From the NCBI RefSeq assembly GCF_005930975.1, contig NZ_VBSE01000041.1, forward strand, positions 62,001 through 126,000: 64,000 nt of DNA, in the 5' to 3' direction. How positions within the stretch are numbered: position 1 is the stretch's first letter; the number at the start of each line of letters is the position of its first letter. Positions 18,003 through 27,478 of the stretch are shown one piece after another. The translations under genes were made by a program, and so were the position numbers. The stretch is from Apilactobacillus kunkeei. GTDB taxonomy: Bacteria > Bacillota > Bacilli > Lactobacillales > Lactobacillaceae. Below the pieces are notes generated by a model that had not been told where the DNA came from, made no database searches, and saw only the letters and a list, made by a program, of their open reading frames with translations.

Positions 18003-19319
18003 TTAATCTCCTAATTCTAAGTTGTTATCTAGTTCGTATAAATTTTCAAATGATTGACGCTTTGTGACTAGCTGCGCCTTACCATTTTCTACAAAGACAA
18101 TGGCTGGCTTTAAATTTAAGTTATAGTTAGAAGCCATTGAGTACCCATATGCACCGGTGTCTAGAACAGCCACAATATCACCAGCCTGTAGACTTGGAAC
18201 TGATGCGTTCTTGATTAAGACGTCTCCTGATTCGCAGTACTTACCAACTAAGCGAACTTCTTCAACATTTTCTGCCCTTGGATTATTTGCTGAAACGACT
18301 TCGTACTTCGCGTCATATAACATCGGTCTGATGTTATCGCCCATACCCCCATCGACTGCAACATATGGCTTAATCCCATTGACTCTTTTTTGTGATCCCA
18401 CGGTGTAAAGAGTTAATCCGGCTGACCCAACAATACTTCGTCCCGGTTCAATCCAGATAGCTGGAATTGGTAGGTTGTATTGGTTTGCTTGTCCTTTAAT
18501 GGTGTTGATGATACTTTCCACAAACTTTTCAGGAGCTAAGTACCCATCGGTTGAAACATATTGAATTCCAAATCCACCACCTAAGTCCAAGACTTCAGTT
18601 GTAAAGTCATATTCTGTGTTGAACTTGTTGGCTAGTTTCATCATCTTAACTGCTAAAGCATTAAAGCCGTCAGGTGATGAAATTTGTGATCCAATGTGTG
18701 CATGAAAACCTAATATGTGAACTCGCGGGTTCTTATGTAAAAGTTCAAACCCCGTTTCAACCTGACCAGATTCCAAATCAAAACCAAACTTGCTATCAAC
18801 TTGACCGGTTTGAATGAATTCATGTGTATGAGCTGTAATTCCAGGTGTAATTCTCATAATGACATTGACGGTTGTATCCAACTCTTCAACCACTTGGTTT
18901 ATTAGTTCGATTTCATGGAAGTTATCAACCATAATTACACCAACGTGATTTTGAATAGCTAATCTTAATTCTTCTAAAGACTTGTTGTTACCGTGGAAGC
19001 TCATCTTTGCTGCTGGAAAACCCGCATGCAAAGCAACTGCAATTTCGCCTCCTGAAACAACATCGATATGTCCACCCTCCTGGTTAACCAATTGGTACAT
19101 TGCTGTATTGGCGAAGGCCTTGCTGGCATAAGAAATTTCGTAGTCAATATTATTCTGTTCAAAAATCTTATTGAACTGATGGAATTGATCACGGATAGAT
19201 GAGACGTTATAAACCATCAACGGTGTACCATATTGATGAGCAAGTTCAATTGCATCACAACCATCTATTTGTAAATGACCATCTGCATTTATTTCGTTAT
19301 CTGTAATTTGATTTGTCAT
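18003..19319 (-). CDS. lysA: Diaminopimelate decarboxylase
   Basis: This 438-aa PLP enzyme makes lysine from meso-DAP. Visible are the PLP lysine in YASKAF near residue 46, the glycine loop [16 protein letters not shown] for phosphate binding and the catalytic Cys in KYCESGD. The start at 19319 is chosen because a longer frame (from 19418) would run back through the riboswitch terminator stem. It is the first gene of the operon, so lysine directly controls its last biosynthetic step. Confidence 0.95.
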   Translation of the reverse strand: MTNQITDNEINADGHLQIDGCDAIELAHQYGTPLMVYNVSSIRDQFHQFNKIFEQNNIDYEISYASKAFANTAMYQLVNQEGGHIDVVSGGEIAVALHAGFPAAKMSFHGNNKSLEELRLAIQNHVGVIMVDNFHEIELINQVVEELDTTVNVIMRITPGITAHTHEFIQTGQVDSKFGFDLESGQVETGFELLHKNPRVHILGFHAHIGSQISSPDGFNALAVKMMKLANKFNTEYDFTTEVLDLGGGFGIQYVSTDGYLAPEKFVESIINTIKGQANQYNLPIPAIWIEPGRSIVGSAGLTLYTVGSQKRVNGIKPYVAVDGGMGDNIRPMLYDAKYEVVSANNPRAENVEEVRLVGKYCESGDVLIKNASVPSLQAGDIVAVLDTGAYGYSMASNYNLNLKPAIVFVENGKAQLVTKRQSFENLYELDNNLELGD

Positions 19320-19383
19320 AATAAACAGCCTTTCTAATCGAATGATTTTTAGGTCGTTTGAATCTCGACAGATTGAAAACAAA

Positions 19384-19430
19384 AAAGGTTCTTTTGGATG
19401 TGTGGGCACACTATCCAAAAGAACCTTTAA
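19384..19430 (-). terminator. Expression-platform terminator of the lysine riboswitch
   Basis: A 16-bp perfect stem (AAAGGTTCTTTTGGAT with its complement) is followed by a T run on the minus strand, between aptamer and lysA. It should form when lysine is bound. Confidence 0.9.
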
Positions 19431-19467
19431 AATTTTTATTAATCAATTTCTAATTTTAGGATTCAAT

Positions 19468-19645
19468 TGTCGAAAGCGCTCCACAAGACATATTTTCTTG
19501 TGACAGTCCGTGAATTATTAATGCACGTCCCAGAAAATGATCTCTGCAAAAAATCATTATCTTCGGCAAACTCACCTTTCAATAAAGCTCATAGTCATTG
19601 CAGTGACTGACTTTATCTACTAATCTTGTTTGCGACCTCTTCGAT
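19468..19645 (-). promoter_or_regulatory. Lysine riboswitch (L box)
   Basis: On the minus strand the leader carries conserved L-box blocks in order: GAGGTCGCAAAC, GAAAGGTGAGTTTGCCGAAG, CTGGGACG, CGGACTGTCAC and GTGGAGCGCT. The start and end blocks pair to close the aptamer. A strong terminator lies between it and lysA, so lysine should switch the whole lysA-dapH-deacetylase-dapA-dapB-patA operon off by premature termination. Confidence 0.95.
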
Positions 19646-19652
19646 TACGTTA

Positions 19653-19681
19653 ACTATATTCTAATACTTGAATTACGTCAA
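19653..19681 (-). promoter_or_regulatory. Promoter of the lysine operon
   Basis: On the minus strand TTGACG (19681-19676) and TATAGT (19658-19653) are 17 bp apart, directly before the riboswitch aptamer. Confidence 0.75.
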
Positions 19682-19764
19682 GGTATTTTTTAAATAAATT
19701 TTTCTAAAGTTTTTTATTACTATATGAGTGACTAAAATTTCACTTATTTTTGTAAAATGATAAC

Positions 19765-19792
19765 TTGTCTAATTATTTTTTAATGTTAAAAT
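19765..19792 (+). promoter_or_regulatory. Promoter of the aspartokinase-dapF operon
   Basis: TTGTCT (19765-19770) and TAAAAT (19787-19792) are 16 bp apart, about 35 bases before the start codon. There is no room for an aptamer on this side, so this operon is not under the lysine riboswitch. Confidence 0.5.
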
Positions 19793-19827
19793 ACAAATCA
19801 ATAATTTAAGATTGCGAGTTGATTTAT

Positions 19828-21195
19828 ATGTCCAAGTTAGTAAAATTTGGCGGAAGTTCATTAGCTAATAGTGAACAATATGCCAAGGTTGTAAACATTA
19901 TTTCTGAAGATCCTCAACGTAAAGTCGTGGTGGTTTCCGCTCCTGGAAAACGATTTAGTGATGATGTCAAAATCACAGATTTATTAATTCAATACGCAAC
20001 TCAAGTCATCAACCAAAGTAATTATCAAGATACACTTGATGAGATTATTAGTCGTTATGCTGAAATCGCAAATGCCTATAAAGTTAGTGAAAATGAATTT
20101 GCCGAAATTAAAGACACATTTATCAATCTAGCAAAGAGCAATTTCAAGAACGACGACTATTTAATGGCTGCATTCAAAGCTAATGGTGAAAGAATGAATG
20201 CCAAGCTAATGGCAGCCGTATTAAACAGTCGCGGAATTAAGGCTCGTTTCGTAGATCCTAAAGAAGCTGGAATCGTTTTAGACGACTTTAATCCGAACGC
20301 AGCCAACCTGCTTGATGAGACCTATACCAATTTGGAAAATTTTAAATATTCTGATGATGAAAAATTAGTTTTCCCTGGTTTCTTTGGATACAACAAGGAG
20401 GGAAACATCGCCACATTTGCTCGTGGTGGTTCCGACATCACTGGTTCAATTGTTGCTACCGGTTTACATATTGATGTATACGAAAACTTCACCGATGTTA
20501 GTTCAATTTTTGCGATTAACCCACACTTAGTCGATAACCCATATCCAATCACAAAAATGAGTTATCGTGAAATGCGTGAACTTGCCTACGCCGGATTCTC
20601 AGTCTTTAACGATGAAGCAATCATCCCTGCAATCAAAGGCCATGTGACAATCAACGTTAAAAACACTAACCGACCAGAGGACGCAGGAACACTAATTGTT
20701 CCAGAAGATGAAGTAAAACACTCGCACGTAATCACTGGTATTTCAGCCGATGATCGTTTCTCAGCTTTATACCTTCACTCATACCTATTGAATAAACAAA
20801 TTGGTGCTACTTTGACCATTCTTTCAATTTTCAAAAAATTTGGAATTTCTTATGAACATATGCCATCAGGTATCGATGATTTAACCATCATCTTTGATCG
20901 TCAACAAGCTTCAGATGACACTATTCATGCCTTATGCAAGGAAATTTCAGAAACAATTCATCCTGACAAACTAGAATGGATTCATAACTACGCATTAATC
21001 ATGGTCGTTGGTGAAAACATGGCCGTGTCAGTTGGTTCAATCAGCCAAATCATCAAACCATTAGCCGAAAAGAAAATTCCAATTAACATGATTAACCAAG
21101 GCGCTTCAAAGATTGCAATTATGATTGGAATCGACCAAGAATACACGGATGAGGCTGTTGTAAGCATCTACAACCAATTCTTCAAGGAGGATTAA
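19828..21195 (+). CDS. Aspartokinase
   Basis: This 455-aa kinase makes aspartyl-4-phosphate, the first step towards lysine, threonine and methionine. KFGGSSLAN opens the kinase domain, and ARGGSDITGS near residue 193 binds ATP and aspartate. The last ~130 residues look like paired ACT domains for feedback control. ATG 19828 is preferred over the in-frame TTG at 19819, although the Shine-Dalgarno is weak. It diverges from the lysine operon and is followed by dapF after 4 bases. Feedback by lysine is likely but not visible in the sequence. Confidence 0.93.
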   Translation: MSKLVKFGGSSLANSEQYAKVVNIISEDPQRKVVVVSAPGKRFSDDVKITDLLIQYATQVINQSNYQDTLDEIISRYAEIANAYKVSENEFAEIKDTFINLAKSNFKNDDYLMAAFKANGERMNAKLMAAVLNSRGIKARFVDPKEAGIVLDDFNPNAANLLDETYTNLENFKYSDDEKLVFPGFFGYNKEGNIATFARGGSDITGSIVATGLHIDVYENFTDVSSIFAINPHLVDNPYPITKMSYREMRELAYAGFSVFNDEAIIPAIKGHVTINVKNTNRPEDAGTLIVPEDEVKHSHVITGISADDRFSALYLHSYLLNKQIGATLTILSIFKKFGISYEHMPSGIDDLTIIFDRQQASDDTIHALCKEISETIHPDKLEWIHNYALIMVVGENMAVSVGSISQIIKPLAEKKIPINMINQGASKIAIMIGIDQEYTDEAVVSIYNQFFKED

Positions 21196-21199
21196 TATT

Positions 21200-22171
21200 A
21201 TGACAAAGTTACATTATGTTCATGGATCAGAAAACCATTTCTTCTTACTAGATGTCGATGAACTAAAAGATTCATTGGACGACGTTCAACTAAGTTATCT
21301 AGCTCAAAAATTATCTCAAAGTGATGTTTTACCCTATTCAGACGGATTATTAGTTGTAGATCATTCAGATCATGCTCAATGTATCGGTCAAATGAAGGTC
21401 TTTAACTCAGACGGCAGTGTGGCTTCAATGTGTGGTAATGGTCTTCGTTGTGTTGGCCGTTATTTGGCAGAAAAGTTCAATCAAACTGATTTCAAGGTGC
21501 AAACTATGCAGGCAGATTTAAACGTTCATATTTTTGATAACATTGCAAAAGGTGTTTCATGGGTTGGAGTGCAAATTGCTCCAGTTAAATTTTCACCCGA
21601 AGATTTACCCTATACCAATTTGGATTTTAACCAAATTATTGACGAAAAAATTCCACCATTTAGTGACCACCTAAAGTTCACTTCAATGGCAGTTCCTAAT
21701 CCACACCTAATTAGTTTCGTTGAAGATGATGACGATTTAGAAGAACCCTTATTTAATTTAGGAAACCAGCTTAATCAACCAAACGAATATTATCCTGATG
21801 GAGTTAACGTAAATTTTGCCAAAATTTTAGGCAAGAATATGATTTTCGTTCGAACTTTCGAACGTGGTGTTGGTTTTACTAACGCCTGTGGAACTGGAAT
21901 GTCTGCCACTTCAATGGCATTTGCCATGAACTACCCTGAATTAGTGGATGTTAATGAACCAATTGATGTCTTTAACCCTGGTGGTAAGGTTCAAACTAAG
22001 GTTCACACCAATCCCGATAATCGTTGGATTCAATTAATGGGCAATGCCACATTCGTTGGATTTATTGAAGCCGACGAAGTCGATTTATTTTCAAAACAAA
22101 TTCAAAACAATTTAGTAGAATCCGGTGAAGAAGCTGATTACCTTGCTTTCATCGACACTATTAAGCAATAA
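21200..22171 (+). CDS. dapF: Diaminopimelate epimerase
   Basis: This 323-aa cofactor-independent epimerase turns LL-DAP into meso-DAP for lysine and the cell wall. Both catalytic cysteines are present: SMCGNGLRC near residue 74-82 and TNACGTGMSA near residue 232-241. The usual GETxACG is GFTNACG here, while the substrate-binding ERG before it is kept. It completes the DAP route and shares the aspartokinase transcript. Confidence 0.93.
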   Translation: MTKLHYVHGSENHFFLLDVDELKDSLDDVQLSYLAQKLSQSDVLPYSDGLLVVDHSDHAQCIGQMKVFNSDGSVASMCGNGLRCVGRYLAEKFNQTDFKVQTMQADLNVHIFDNIAKGVSWVGVQIAPVKFSPEDLPYTNLDFNQIIDEKIPPFSDHLKFTSMAVPNPHLISFVEDDDDLEEPLFNLGNQLNQPNEYYPDGVNVNFAKILGKNMIFVRTFERGVGFTNACGTGMSATSMAFAMNYPELVDVNEPIDVFNPGGKVQTKVHTNPDNRWIQLMGNATFVGFIEADEVDLFSKQIQNNLVESGEEADYLAFIDTIKQ

Positions 22172-22203
22172 AAAAAGACTAGCTAACGCTAGTCTTTTTT
22201 ATT
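22170..22203. terminator. Convergent terminator
   Basis: AAAGACTAG and CTAGTCTTT form a perfect 9-bp stem with A and T runs between dapF and the convergent zinc-finger gene. Confidence 0.85.
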
Positions 22204-22498
22204 TTTTAAAATATAAATGTTCATGTAGCTCGCATTTTGGATTAAATTGAGCGAAACAATATGGACAGACTTTTTTTAGATATTGTTCAAAGCTTAGTCT
22301 GTGCTTACAACGGCCGCACATGACTGGTTTAGTGTCATCAATACTAATTGGTACAAAATCATGATCAACCACTAAATTATGACACTGATAACAAGCAAAA
22401 TATTGATGGCACTGACCACATTCCATAGCCGCTATATCATTTGCTTGATGGTAATGAATACAACGACTATCACTATCTAATTGAATTCCATAAATCAT
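22199..22498 (-). CDS. CHY-type zinc finger protein
   Basis: A 99-aa cysteine- and histidine-rich protein. Pairs CxxC or CxxCH are spread through the chain: CIHYH, CGQCHQYFACYQCH, CGRCKH and CPYCF, with a final CELHEH. This spacing matches the CHY zinc-finger family, small proteins of poorly known function. It is the second gene of a two-gene unit, 4 bases after an unknown 201-aa protein, so the two may act together. Confidence 0.85.
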   Translation of the reverse strand: MIYGIQLDSDSRCIHYHQANDIAAMECGQCHQYFACYQCHNLVVDHDFVPISIDDTKPVMCGRCKHRLSFEQYLKKVCPYCFAQFNPKCELHEHLYFKK

Positions 22499-22502
22499 CG
22501 AA

Positions 22503-23108
22503 TCATCTCGATTTCTTGTTATTTGTTTTTGACTTCTTTAACAAGTATTGTTCATATAAATGATTATTCTTACTTAAGAAGTTAATTTCGGTTGTTTTAT
22601 TAATCCTAATTGTCGTATTACAATTCTCGTGTTCGGTTAAATCAGCAAGATATTCAGATTCATTGAGTGTCATGACGTTGTCAGTTAACAAGACAATCTT
22701 GCCATGCTCAACGTATTCACCTTCTAAAATGCAAACACTAATCACTTTTTCCGCTTCAAAACATTTCAATAATACATGCTGAATAGTGTTCGCATTAAAT
22801 GTATCCCACTGATTCATTAAATGATAGGGATCGTATAAATTACTTTCCATATTCTGTTCAATATAGGAATTCAGCATGTCAGTATAAGCAGTTTCATACC
22901 TTACTTCTAAAATATCACTTTTCAAAAATGCGGTCACTGTATCCAGCGCGCCGTTTAAATCGATGGTCTTCACAACAACAAAATTACCTAAGTCCTTTAA
23001 AAAATAACCTAATGAAAAGCTATCTAACTCGTATCCATCCCTAGATTTAAAATACCATTCAGCTAATCGGCTATCCCCGATATATTCATCGTTTGTGACT
23101 ATGTCCAT
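22503..23108 (-). CDS. Hypothetical protein, 201 aa
   Basis: I do not recognise this protein. It is soluble, acidic in its first two thirds and strongly basic at the end (LLKKSKTNNKKSR). It contains several beta-rich stretches (FVVVKTIDL, KVISVCILEGEYVEHGKIVLLTDNVMTLN). ATG 23108 follows GAAGGTG. It is co-transcribed with the CHY zinc finger and diverges from an MFS pump. Confidence 0.65.
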   Translation of the reverse strand: MDIVTNDEYIGDSRLAEWYFKSRDGYELDSFSLGYFLKDLGNFVVVKTIDLNGALDTVTAFLKSDILEVRYETAYTDMLNSYIEQNMESNLYDPYHLMNQWDTFNANTIQHVLLKCFEAEKVISVCILEGEYVEHGKIVLLTDNVMTLNESEYLADLTEHENCNTTIRINKTTEINFLSKNNHLYEQYLLKKSKTNNKKSR

Positions 23109-23209
23109 GGCGACACCTTCTTTTTATCATTTAAGATACTATACTCCATAATTTTTCTTTTGTCGCTCATCTGATACAATTAATATTATCAATTAAAGGA
23201 AGTGTCCAA

Positions 23210-24616
23210 ATGAATCGCAAACAGTTTTTCATTATCATGTCGGTGGCATTAGTTTCATTTCTAGGAACCGTTGATATGAGTATCGTAAATACCGCTTTAC
23301 CGCAGATATCTAAAGACTTACATATCCCAATGAACCAAGCAGAATGGATATCTTCGGCTTACTTAATTCTAATCTGTATGTCCCTGATTTTATTCGGTAA
23401 ACTGGGAGATCAAATCAGCAAGGCGAAAATATTTCAACTTGGGACATTAATCTTTACGATTAGTTCGCTAATCTGTGGAATATCACAAAACTTAATCGTA
23501 TTATTAATTGCCCGCTGTCTTCAAGGGCTAGGTGCTTCTATGACCATGGCAACTAACCTAGGAATCATCACGGAATCCGTCCCATTTAACCTTCGTGGTC
23601 GTGCGTTAGGAATAAACACTACCATCGGTCAACTGGGCTACATTGCCGGACCAGCTGTTGCTGGAATCATTTTATCCATCGCTAATTGGAACTGGATTTT
23701 TCTATTTAACGTCCCAATTGGAATCTTTGCCTATGTCTTTGGGGAATTCGTTTATCAAAAGCAATCACATAATAGAATACAAAATATTCATATTGATTGG
23801 CCAGGTTTCATAATTTTGGCCGCCTTAATTGGTTTATTCTTTATTGGTGTATTTACTGGCCAACAAGTTGGTTTCGCTAATATCAGCGTTATTTTTGCTT
23901 TCATTGCTAGTCTAGTTCTACTGATTGCATTTATAATGGTTGAACATCGCGTCGACGACCCAATCTTGGCATTGAGCTTGTTTAAGAATCCTGGTTTTTC
24001 AATCAGTATTATTGCTTTAATGTTCATGTATATCATTATTTACTTCAACAACGTTTTATTACCTTTCTACATTCAAGACACATTGAAGTTTTCACCATCA
24101 CACACCGGTCTATTAATGAGTGTCCTACCGATAGTAAACGTCTTTACAGCTTATTTAGGTGGTGTCTTATGTGACAAATACGGTGCCGTTATCATGTCAC
24201 TACGTGCTTCACTTGTTTTCGTAGCAGCTGAAGTTATCTTTGCAATCATGCAACCCAGCTGGTCATTAATGATTATGTTACTTGGATTTGTAGTATTTTC
24301 GACTGCCAATGGTCTATTCCAAAACAATCCAATGGTGATGGAAAATGCATCCAAAGATCAGCAAGGAATTGCTGGTTCAATATTAGCACTAAGTAGAAAC
24401 ATTGGTTTTACTCTTGGTTTATCAATCTCGACATCTATTCTATATGGTGCGATGAGCTTTAAGAATGGCAAAAGTATTACTACCTACCCATTTGGTAACG
24501 ATTCCTTATTCGTATACGGAATGCACTTCACTTACTGGGTAGCAGCAATTATCATGCTAATCGTCACAATCATGTTAATCTGGCTATTAAAACATAATCA
24601 AAATAAATACGCATAA
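23210..24616 (+). CDS. DHA2-family MFS multidrug efflux transporter
   Basis: A 468-aa transporter with about 14 helices. Characteristic pieces are FLGTVDMSIVNTALPQI near the N-terminus, KLGDQISKAKIF as a degenerate loop 2-3 motif, RCLQGLGASM, and AGPAVAGIILSIANWNWIFLFNVPIG, the antiporter motif C. It is monocistronic, with Shine-Dalgarno AAGGAAG and its own terminator. This is the second of three DHA2 pumps in the window; the substrate is unknown. Confidence 0.9.
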   Translation: MNRKQFFIIMSVALVSFLGTVDMSIVNTALPQISKDLHIPMNQAEWISSAYLILICMSLILFGKLGDQISKAKIFQLGTLIFTISSLICGISQNLIVLLIARCLQGLGASMTMATNLGIITESVPFNLRGRALGINTTIGQLGYIAGPAVAGIILSIANWNWIFLFNVPIGIFAYVFGEFVYQKQSHNRIQNIHIDWPGFIILAALIGLFFIGVFTGQQVGFANISVIFAFIASLVLLIAFIMVEHRVDDPILALSLFKNPGFSISIIALMFMYIIIYFNNVLLPFYIQDTLKFSPSHTGLLMSVLPIVNVFTAYLGGVLCDKYGAVIMSLRASLVFVAAEVIFAIMQPSWSLMIMLLGFVVFSTANGLFQNNPMVMENASKDQQGIAGSILALSRNIGFTLGLSISTSILYGAMSFKNGKSITTYPFGNDSLFVYGMHFTYWVAAIIMLIVTIMLIWLLKHNQNKYA

Positions 24617-24658
24617 TAAAAAAGCTAGTGAGTAAGTTCTCACTAGCTTTTTTATTGG
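24617..24658. terminator. Convergent terminator
   Basis: A perfect stem AAAAAAGCTAGTGAG with complement CTCACTAGCTTTTTT separates the MFS gene from the convergent ppcA. Confidence 0.9.
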
Positions 24659-24661
24659 GAA

Positions 24662-26173
24662 TTAACCTAAGAAATGTCTTAAACGTCCCATCTTTTCAAT
24701 TAAGATTTCACGAACTTCTTGGTCATCAATACGAACTAAATCGTTTGCTAACTTAGCGTGTTCTTTTTCTTCTTCATTGGTTGGTCCAGCCTTGATGTCG
24801 AATGCGTCTTCGATTGCTTGGATATCTTCTTTAACGCCCTTCCATGCAGCATTCTTTTCAATTAATGAATCAAGGGCATCAGCACTGTAATACTTCAAGA
24901 CATGTGCAAAGTCATGCTTCATGTTTGGATAATATTGCTTCAACGCTCTGATTTCGTCATCAGTTAATTGGTTTAACACACGACCAGTTCCCAATACTTC
25001 AGGTGGAACCCCAACTGAATATAGTGAGCCTGTGAATGTGATGGCTCTTGGCATCTTGTATCCATCAACATCTCTAGAGTATCCAATGATACCCACATGT
25101 TGGTGTCTATCACGACGCTTAGGGAATGAATCAAAAACAGATTGCAAGTCATTGATTAGCGGATCTAGCGTTTCATGGTATTGTTTAGCAGCCTTATCAG
25201 CAACTGATAGTAATGTCTTTTGGTCATCATCATTAATGATTCTAAAGGCATTATGTTGTAGTCCATCACGTAATTTTGCTACGGCTGGTTTAACAACAGT
25301 TTCTAAATCAAAATCATATCTAAACGCTGATTGAATAGTAGCGGTCTTTAAACCAGGGAATTCTTCTAAATATCTATCAACCATTAATGGAGATAATCCT
25401 CCTCTAAAGATAGCACTACCAGTACCGGCAATTGGGTAAACATCGATACCTGTTTCGTTTTCAAATTCGCCTAACTTAGTTAGGGCTAACTTGTTACCAA
25501 TGATACTGTTTAAGAAACCATTTGATAGAGCTGAATCTGATCCAGCCAAAAAGACACGTAGGTATGTTAAGTCTTCGCCAAATTTGTCTTTATAGATTTC
25601 GACATACTTCTTCAAAATCTCCGGAGCATTGAATTGTGCTTCAAAGCTTTCAAATAATGGAATCATTCTTAATCTGTCGTTGTTTTCGTGACCATTTTCA
25701 AATTCCTTTGATTTGAAGTGAGCTAGGCTTGAGAATTTTTCTTCCATGTTAACCAATTGTTCAGCAGTTCTGGCCATTGGCAAAATCGCCTCGAATAATG
25801 GACGGTCTTTGAAACCTAAATCTTGAGCAAAATCTTCAGCTAATAAGATAGTAGTCATAGCTTGCATTAAGCTGTAACCAGTTTCTTCCCAGATATTTGG
25901 TAAGCGGAAGGTCAAAAACTTGTCGTTGCCAAGTGGATGTTTACTGAAGTAATCGTAATGTTCAGAATACAAACGATCAATAACGGAAGAATCAGCATGT
26001 TTTCCTTCCCAATCCCACATATATTCATCTGCGTCTAATGTGGAATAGTTTTGATACGCTTCGTTAATTTCATTGAATGCGGACACAAACTTGTCGTTAT
26101 CGTTCTTAAAAAACGGAACATTAGCGTTGTCCGGATGTTGAGTCCCCATAATATTTGGAATTCTTCTGTCCAT
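24662..26173 (-). CDS. ppcA: Phosphoenolpyruvate carboxylase, archaeal type
   Basis: This 503-aa enzyme carboxylates PEP to oxaloacetate. It is about half the length of the classical bacterial enzyme and opens with the archaeal-type signature RRIPNIMGTQHPDNA. Other supporting stretches are FRLPNIWEETGYSLMQAM and TFTGSLYSVGVPPEVLGTGR. The family occurs in archaea and a few Firmicutes, including Leuconostoc and Oenococcus. It is 13 bases downstream of an aspartate-type aminotransferase, so the pair should convert PEP to aspartate, the precursor of the lysine route encoded nearby. Confidence 0.93.
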   Translation of the reverse strand: MDRRIPNIMGTQHPDNANVPFFKNDNDKFVSAFNEINEAYQNYSTLDADEYMWDWEGKHADSSVIDRLYSEHYDYFSKHPLGNDKFLTFRLPNIWEETGYSLMQAMTTILLAEDFAQDLGFKDRPLFEAILPMARTAEQLVNMEEKFSSLAHFKSKEFENGHENNDRLRMIPLFESFEAQFNAPEILKKYVEIYKDKFGEDLTYLRVFLAGSDSALSNGFLNSIIGNKLALTKLGEFENETGIDVYPIAGTGSAIFRGGLSPLMVDRYLEEFPGLKTATIQSAFRYDFDLETVVKPAVAKLRDGLQHNAFRIINDDDQKTLLSVADKAAKQYHETLDPLINDLQSVFDSFPKRRDRHQHVGIIGYSRDVDGYKMPRAITFTGSLYSVGVPPEVLGTGRVLNQLTDDEIRALKQYYPNMKHDFAHVLKYYSADALDSLIEKNAAWKGVKEDIQAIEDAFDIKAGPTNEEEKEHAKLANDLVRIDDQEVREILIEKMGRLRHFLG

Positions 26174-26186
26174 GTTAATTACCCCT

Positions 26187-27362
26187 TTATTTCATAAAAA
26201 TTTGTAATCGTTTTAGCGCTTCTAAAATAACTTCTTTAGATGAAGCATATGACAATCTAATGTAACCTTCACCGCCTGGTCCAAATGCACTCCCAGGAAT
26301 AACACCAACCTTAGCCTTCTTGGCTAATTCTAGTGCAAAGTTTTCGTCGTCTTTACCGTATTGTGCTGGAATCTTTGCGAACATATAGAATGCCCCTTTT
26401 GGTTCTGGCATCGAGAAACCTAATTCAGTCAAACCCTTGTATAAGATATCTCGTCTTTCTTGGTAAATCTTGGCCATTTCAACCGGATCGTTTTCACCAT
26501 TATTCAAAGCTTCAGCCGCTGCCATTTGGGCAGAATTTGTAACTGATGTAACTACGAAGGCATGAACCATTCCAACCTTTTTAATGAATTCGGCGGGTCC
26601 ACAGATGTATCCAACTCGATAACCTGTCATTGCATGTGATTTCGATAAACCGCTTAAATAAATTGTTTGTTCAGGCAACATGTTAGCGATTGAGTAATGT
26701 TTCACTCCATATGTTAAATCGCTATAAATTTCATCTGATAAAACATACATTGCATGTTGTTTAATTATTTCTGCAAGTCCGGCTAAGTCTTCTTTTGAAT
26801 ATTCAACTCCGGTCGGATTACTTGGATAGTTTAATAATAAGGCTTTGACTGAGTCACCATATTCATCCAGTACAGCCTTTAATTTTTCTGGTTTTAAGAT
26901 GAAGTCGTCTTCAGATACATCGACTTTAATCACTTCTCCACCTAAGATTTCGATGATTGGGAAGTATAAAGCAAATGTAGGTGTTGGAACAATTACCTTA
27001 TCTCCCTTGTTAATAATTGTTTGGAATGTTGAGTATAGGGCTTCTGTGGCACCAACTGTCACAATCACTTCACTGTCAGCATCGTATTTCAAATCGTATT
27101 TATTTGATAAATGATTAGAGATAGCATCTCGTAATTCTTTTTTACCTGTTTGATCAGCATAGTGGGAATCATTATTCTTAATGCTATCGATTCCTGCTTG
27201 TTTAACGTGTTCAGGAGTATCCAAATCTGGTTCTCCAATTGTCAATTTAATCAAACCATCAATAGAAGAAATTTTTTTATCAAAACTTCTAATTCCTGAT
27301 GGAGCTAATGCATTCAATCGTTGGTTATGTTTACCAACAAGTGATGATGATAAGTTGGGCAT
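26187..27362 (-). CDS. Class I aminotransferase, probable aspartate aminotransferase
   Basis: A 391-aa fold-type-I PLP enzyme. The PLP lysine is in LSGLSKSHAMTGYRVGY near residue 235, NYPSNPTG contacts the cofactor, and GYIRLSYA carries the C-terminal Arg. ATG 27362 follows AGGAGG; the longer frame begins inside the leader hairpin. Co-transcription with PEP carboxylase favours oxaloacetate-to-aspartate transamination. Its paralogue patA in the lysine operon is closely similar, so overlap in substrate is possible. Confidence 0.85.
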   Translation of the reverse strand: MPNLSSSLVGKHNQRLNALAPSGIRSFDKKISSIDGLIKLTIGEPDLDTPEHVKQAGIDSIKNNDSHYADQTGKKELRDAISNHLSNKYDLKYDADSEVIVTVGATEALYSTFQTIINKGDKVIVPTPTFALYFPIIEILGGEVIKVDVSEDDFILKPEKLKAVLDEYGDSVKALLLNYPSNPTGVEYSKEDLAGLAEIIKQHAMYVLSDEIYSDLTYGVKHYSIANMLPEQTIYLSGLSKSHAMTGYRVGYICGPAEFIKKVGMVHAFVVTSVTNSAQMAAAEALNNGENDPVEMAKIYQERRDILYKGLTELGFSMPEPKGAFYMFAKIPAQYGKDDENFALELAKKAKVGVIPGSAFGPGGEGYIRLSYASSKEVILEALKRLQIFMK

Positions 27363-27383
27363 TACAATTCCTCCTAAATATGC

Positions 27384-27420
27384 AAAAAAGGACCAATCGA
27401 TTATTTTAATCAATCAGTCC
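27384..27420 (-). terminator. Leader hairpin with terminator features before the aminotransferase
   Basis: GGACTGATTGATT and its near-perfect complement form a 13-bp stem followed by six T on the minus strand. It lies between promoter and Shine-Dalgarno of the aminotransferase-ppcA operon, so it would act as an attenuator, not as an end-of-gene terminator. Confidence 0.6.
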
Positions 27421-27449
27421 AATTTTCAATGAGCATCATATTGTTAAAT

Positions 27450-27478
27450 ACTATAATATATCTTCATTAAAATTACAA
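27450..27478 (-). promoter_or_regulatory. Promoter of the aminotransferase-ppcA operon
   Basis: On the minus strand TTGTAA (27478-27473) and TATAGT (27455-27450) are 17 bp apart, just ahead of the attenuator-like hairpin. Confidence 0.6.

Noticed and set aside
19319-19418. N-terminal extension of lysA by 33 codons
   Set aside because: The extension is the terminator stem of the lysine riboswitch read as codons; the normal LysA start lies at 19319 with a ribosome site.
19682-19827. Lysine riboswitch controlling aspartokinase
   Set aside because: The aptamer blocks are on the other strand; the space before aspartokinase holds only a promoter.
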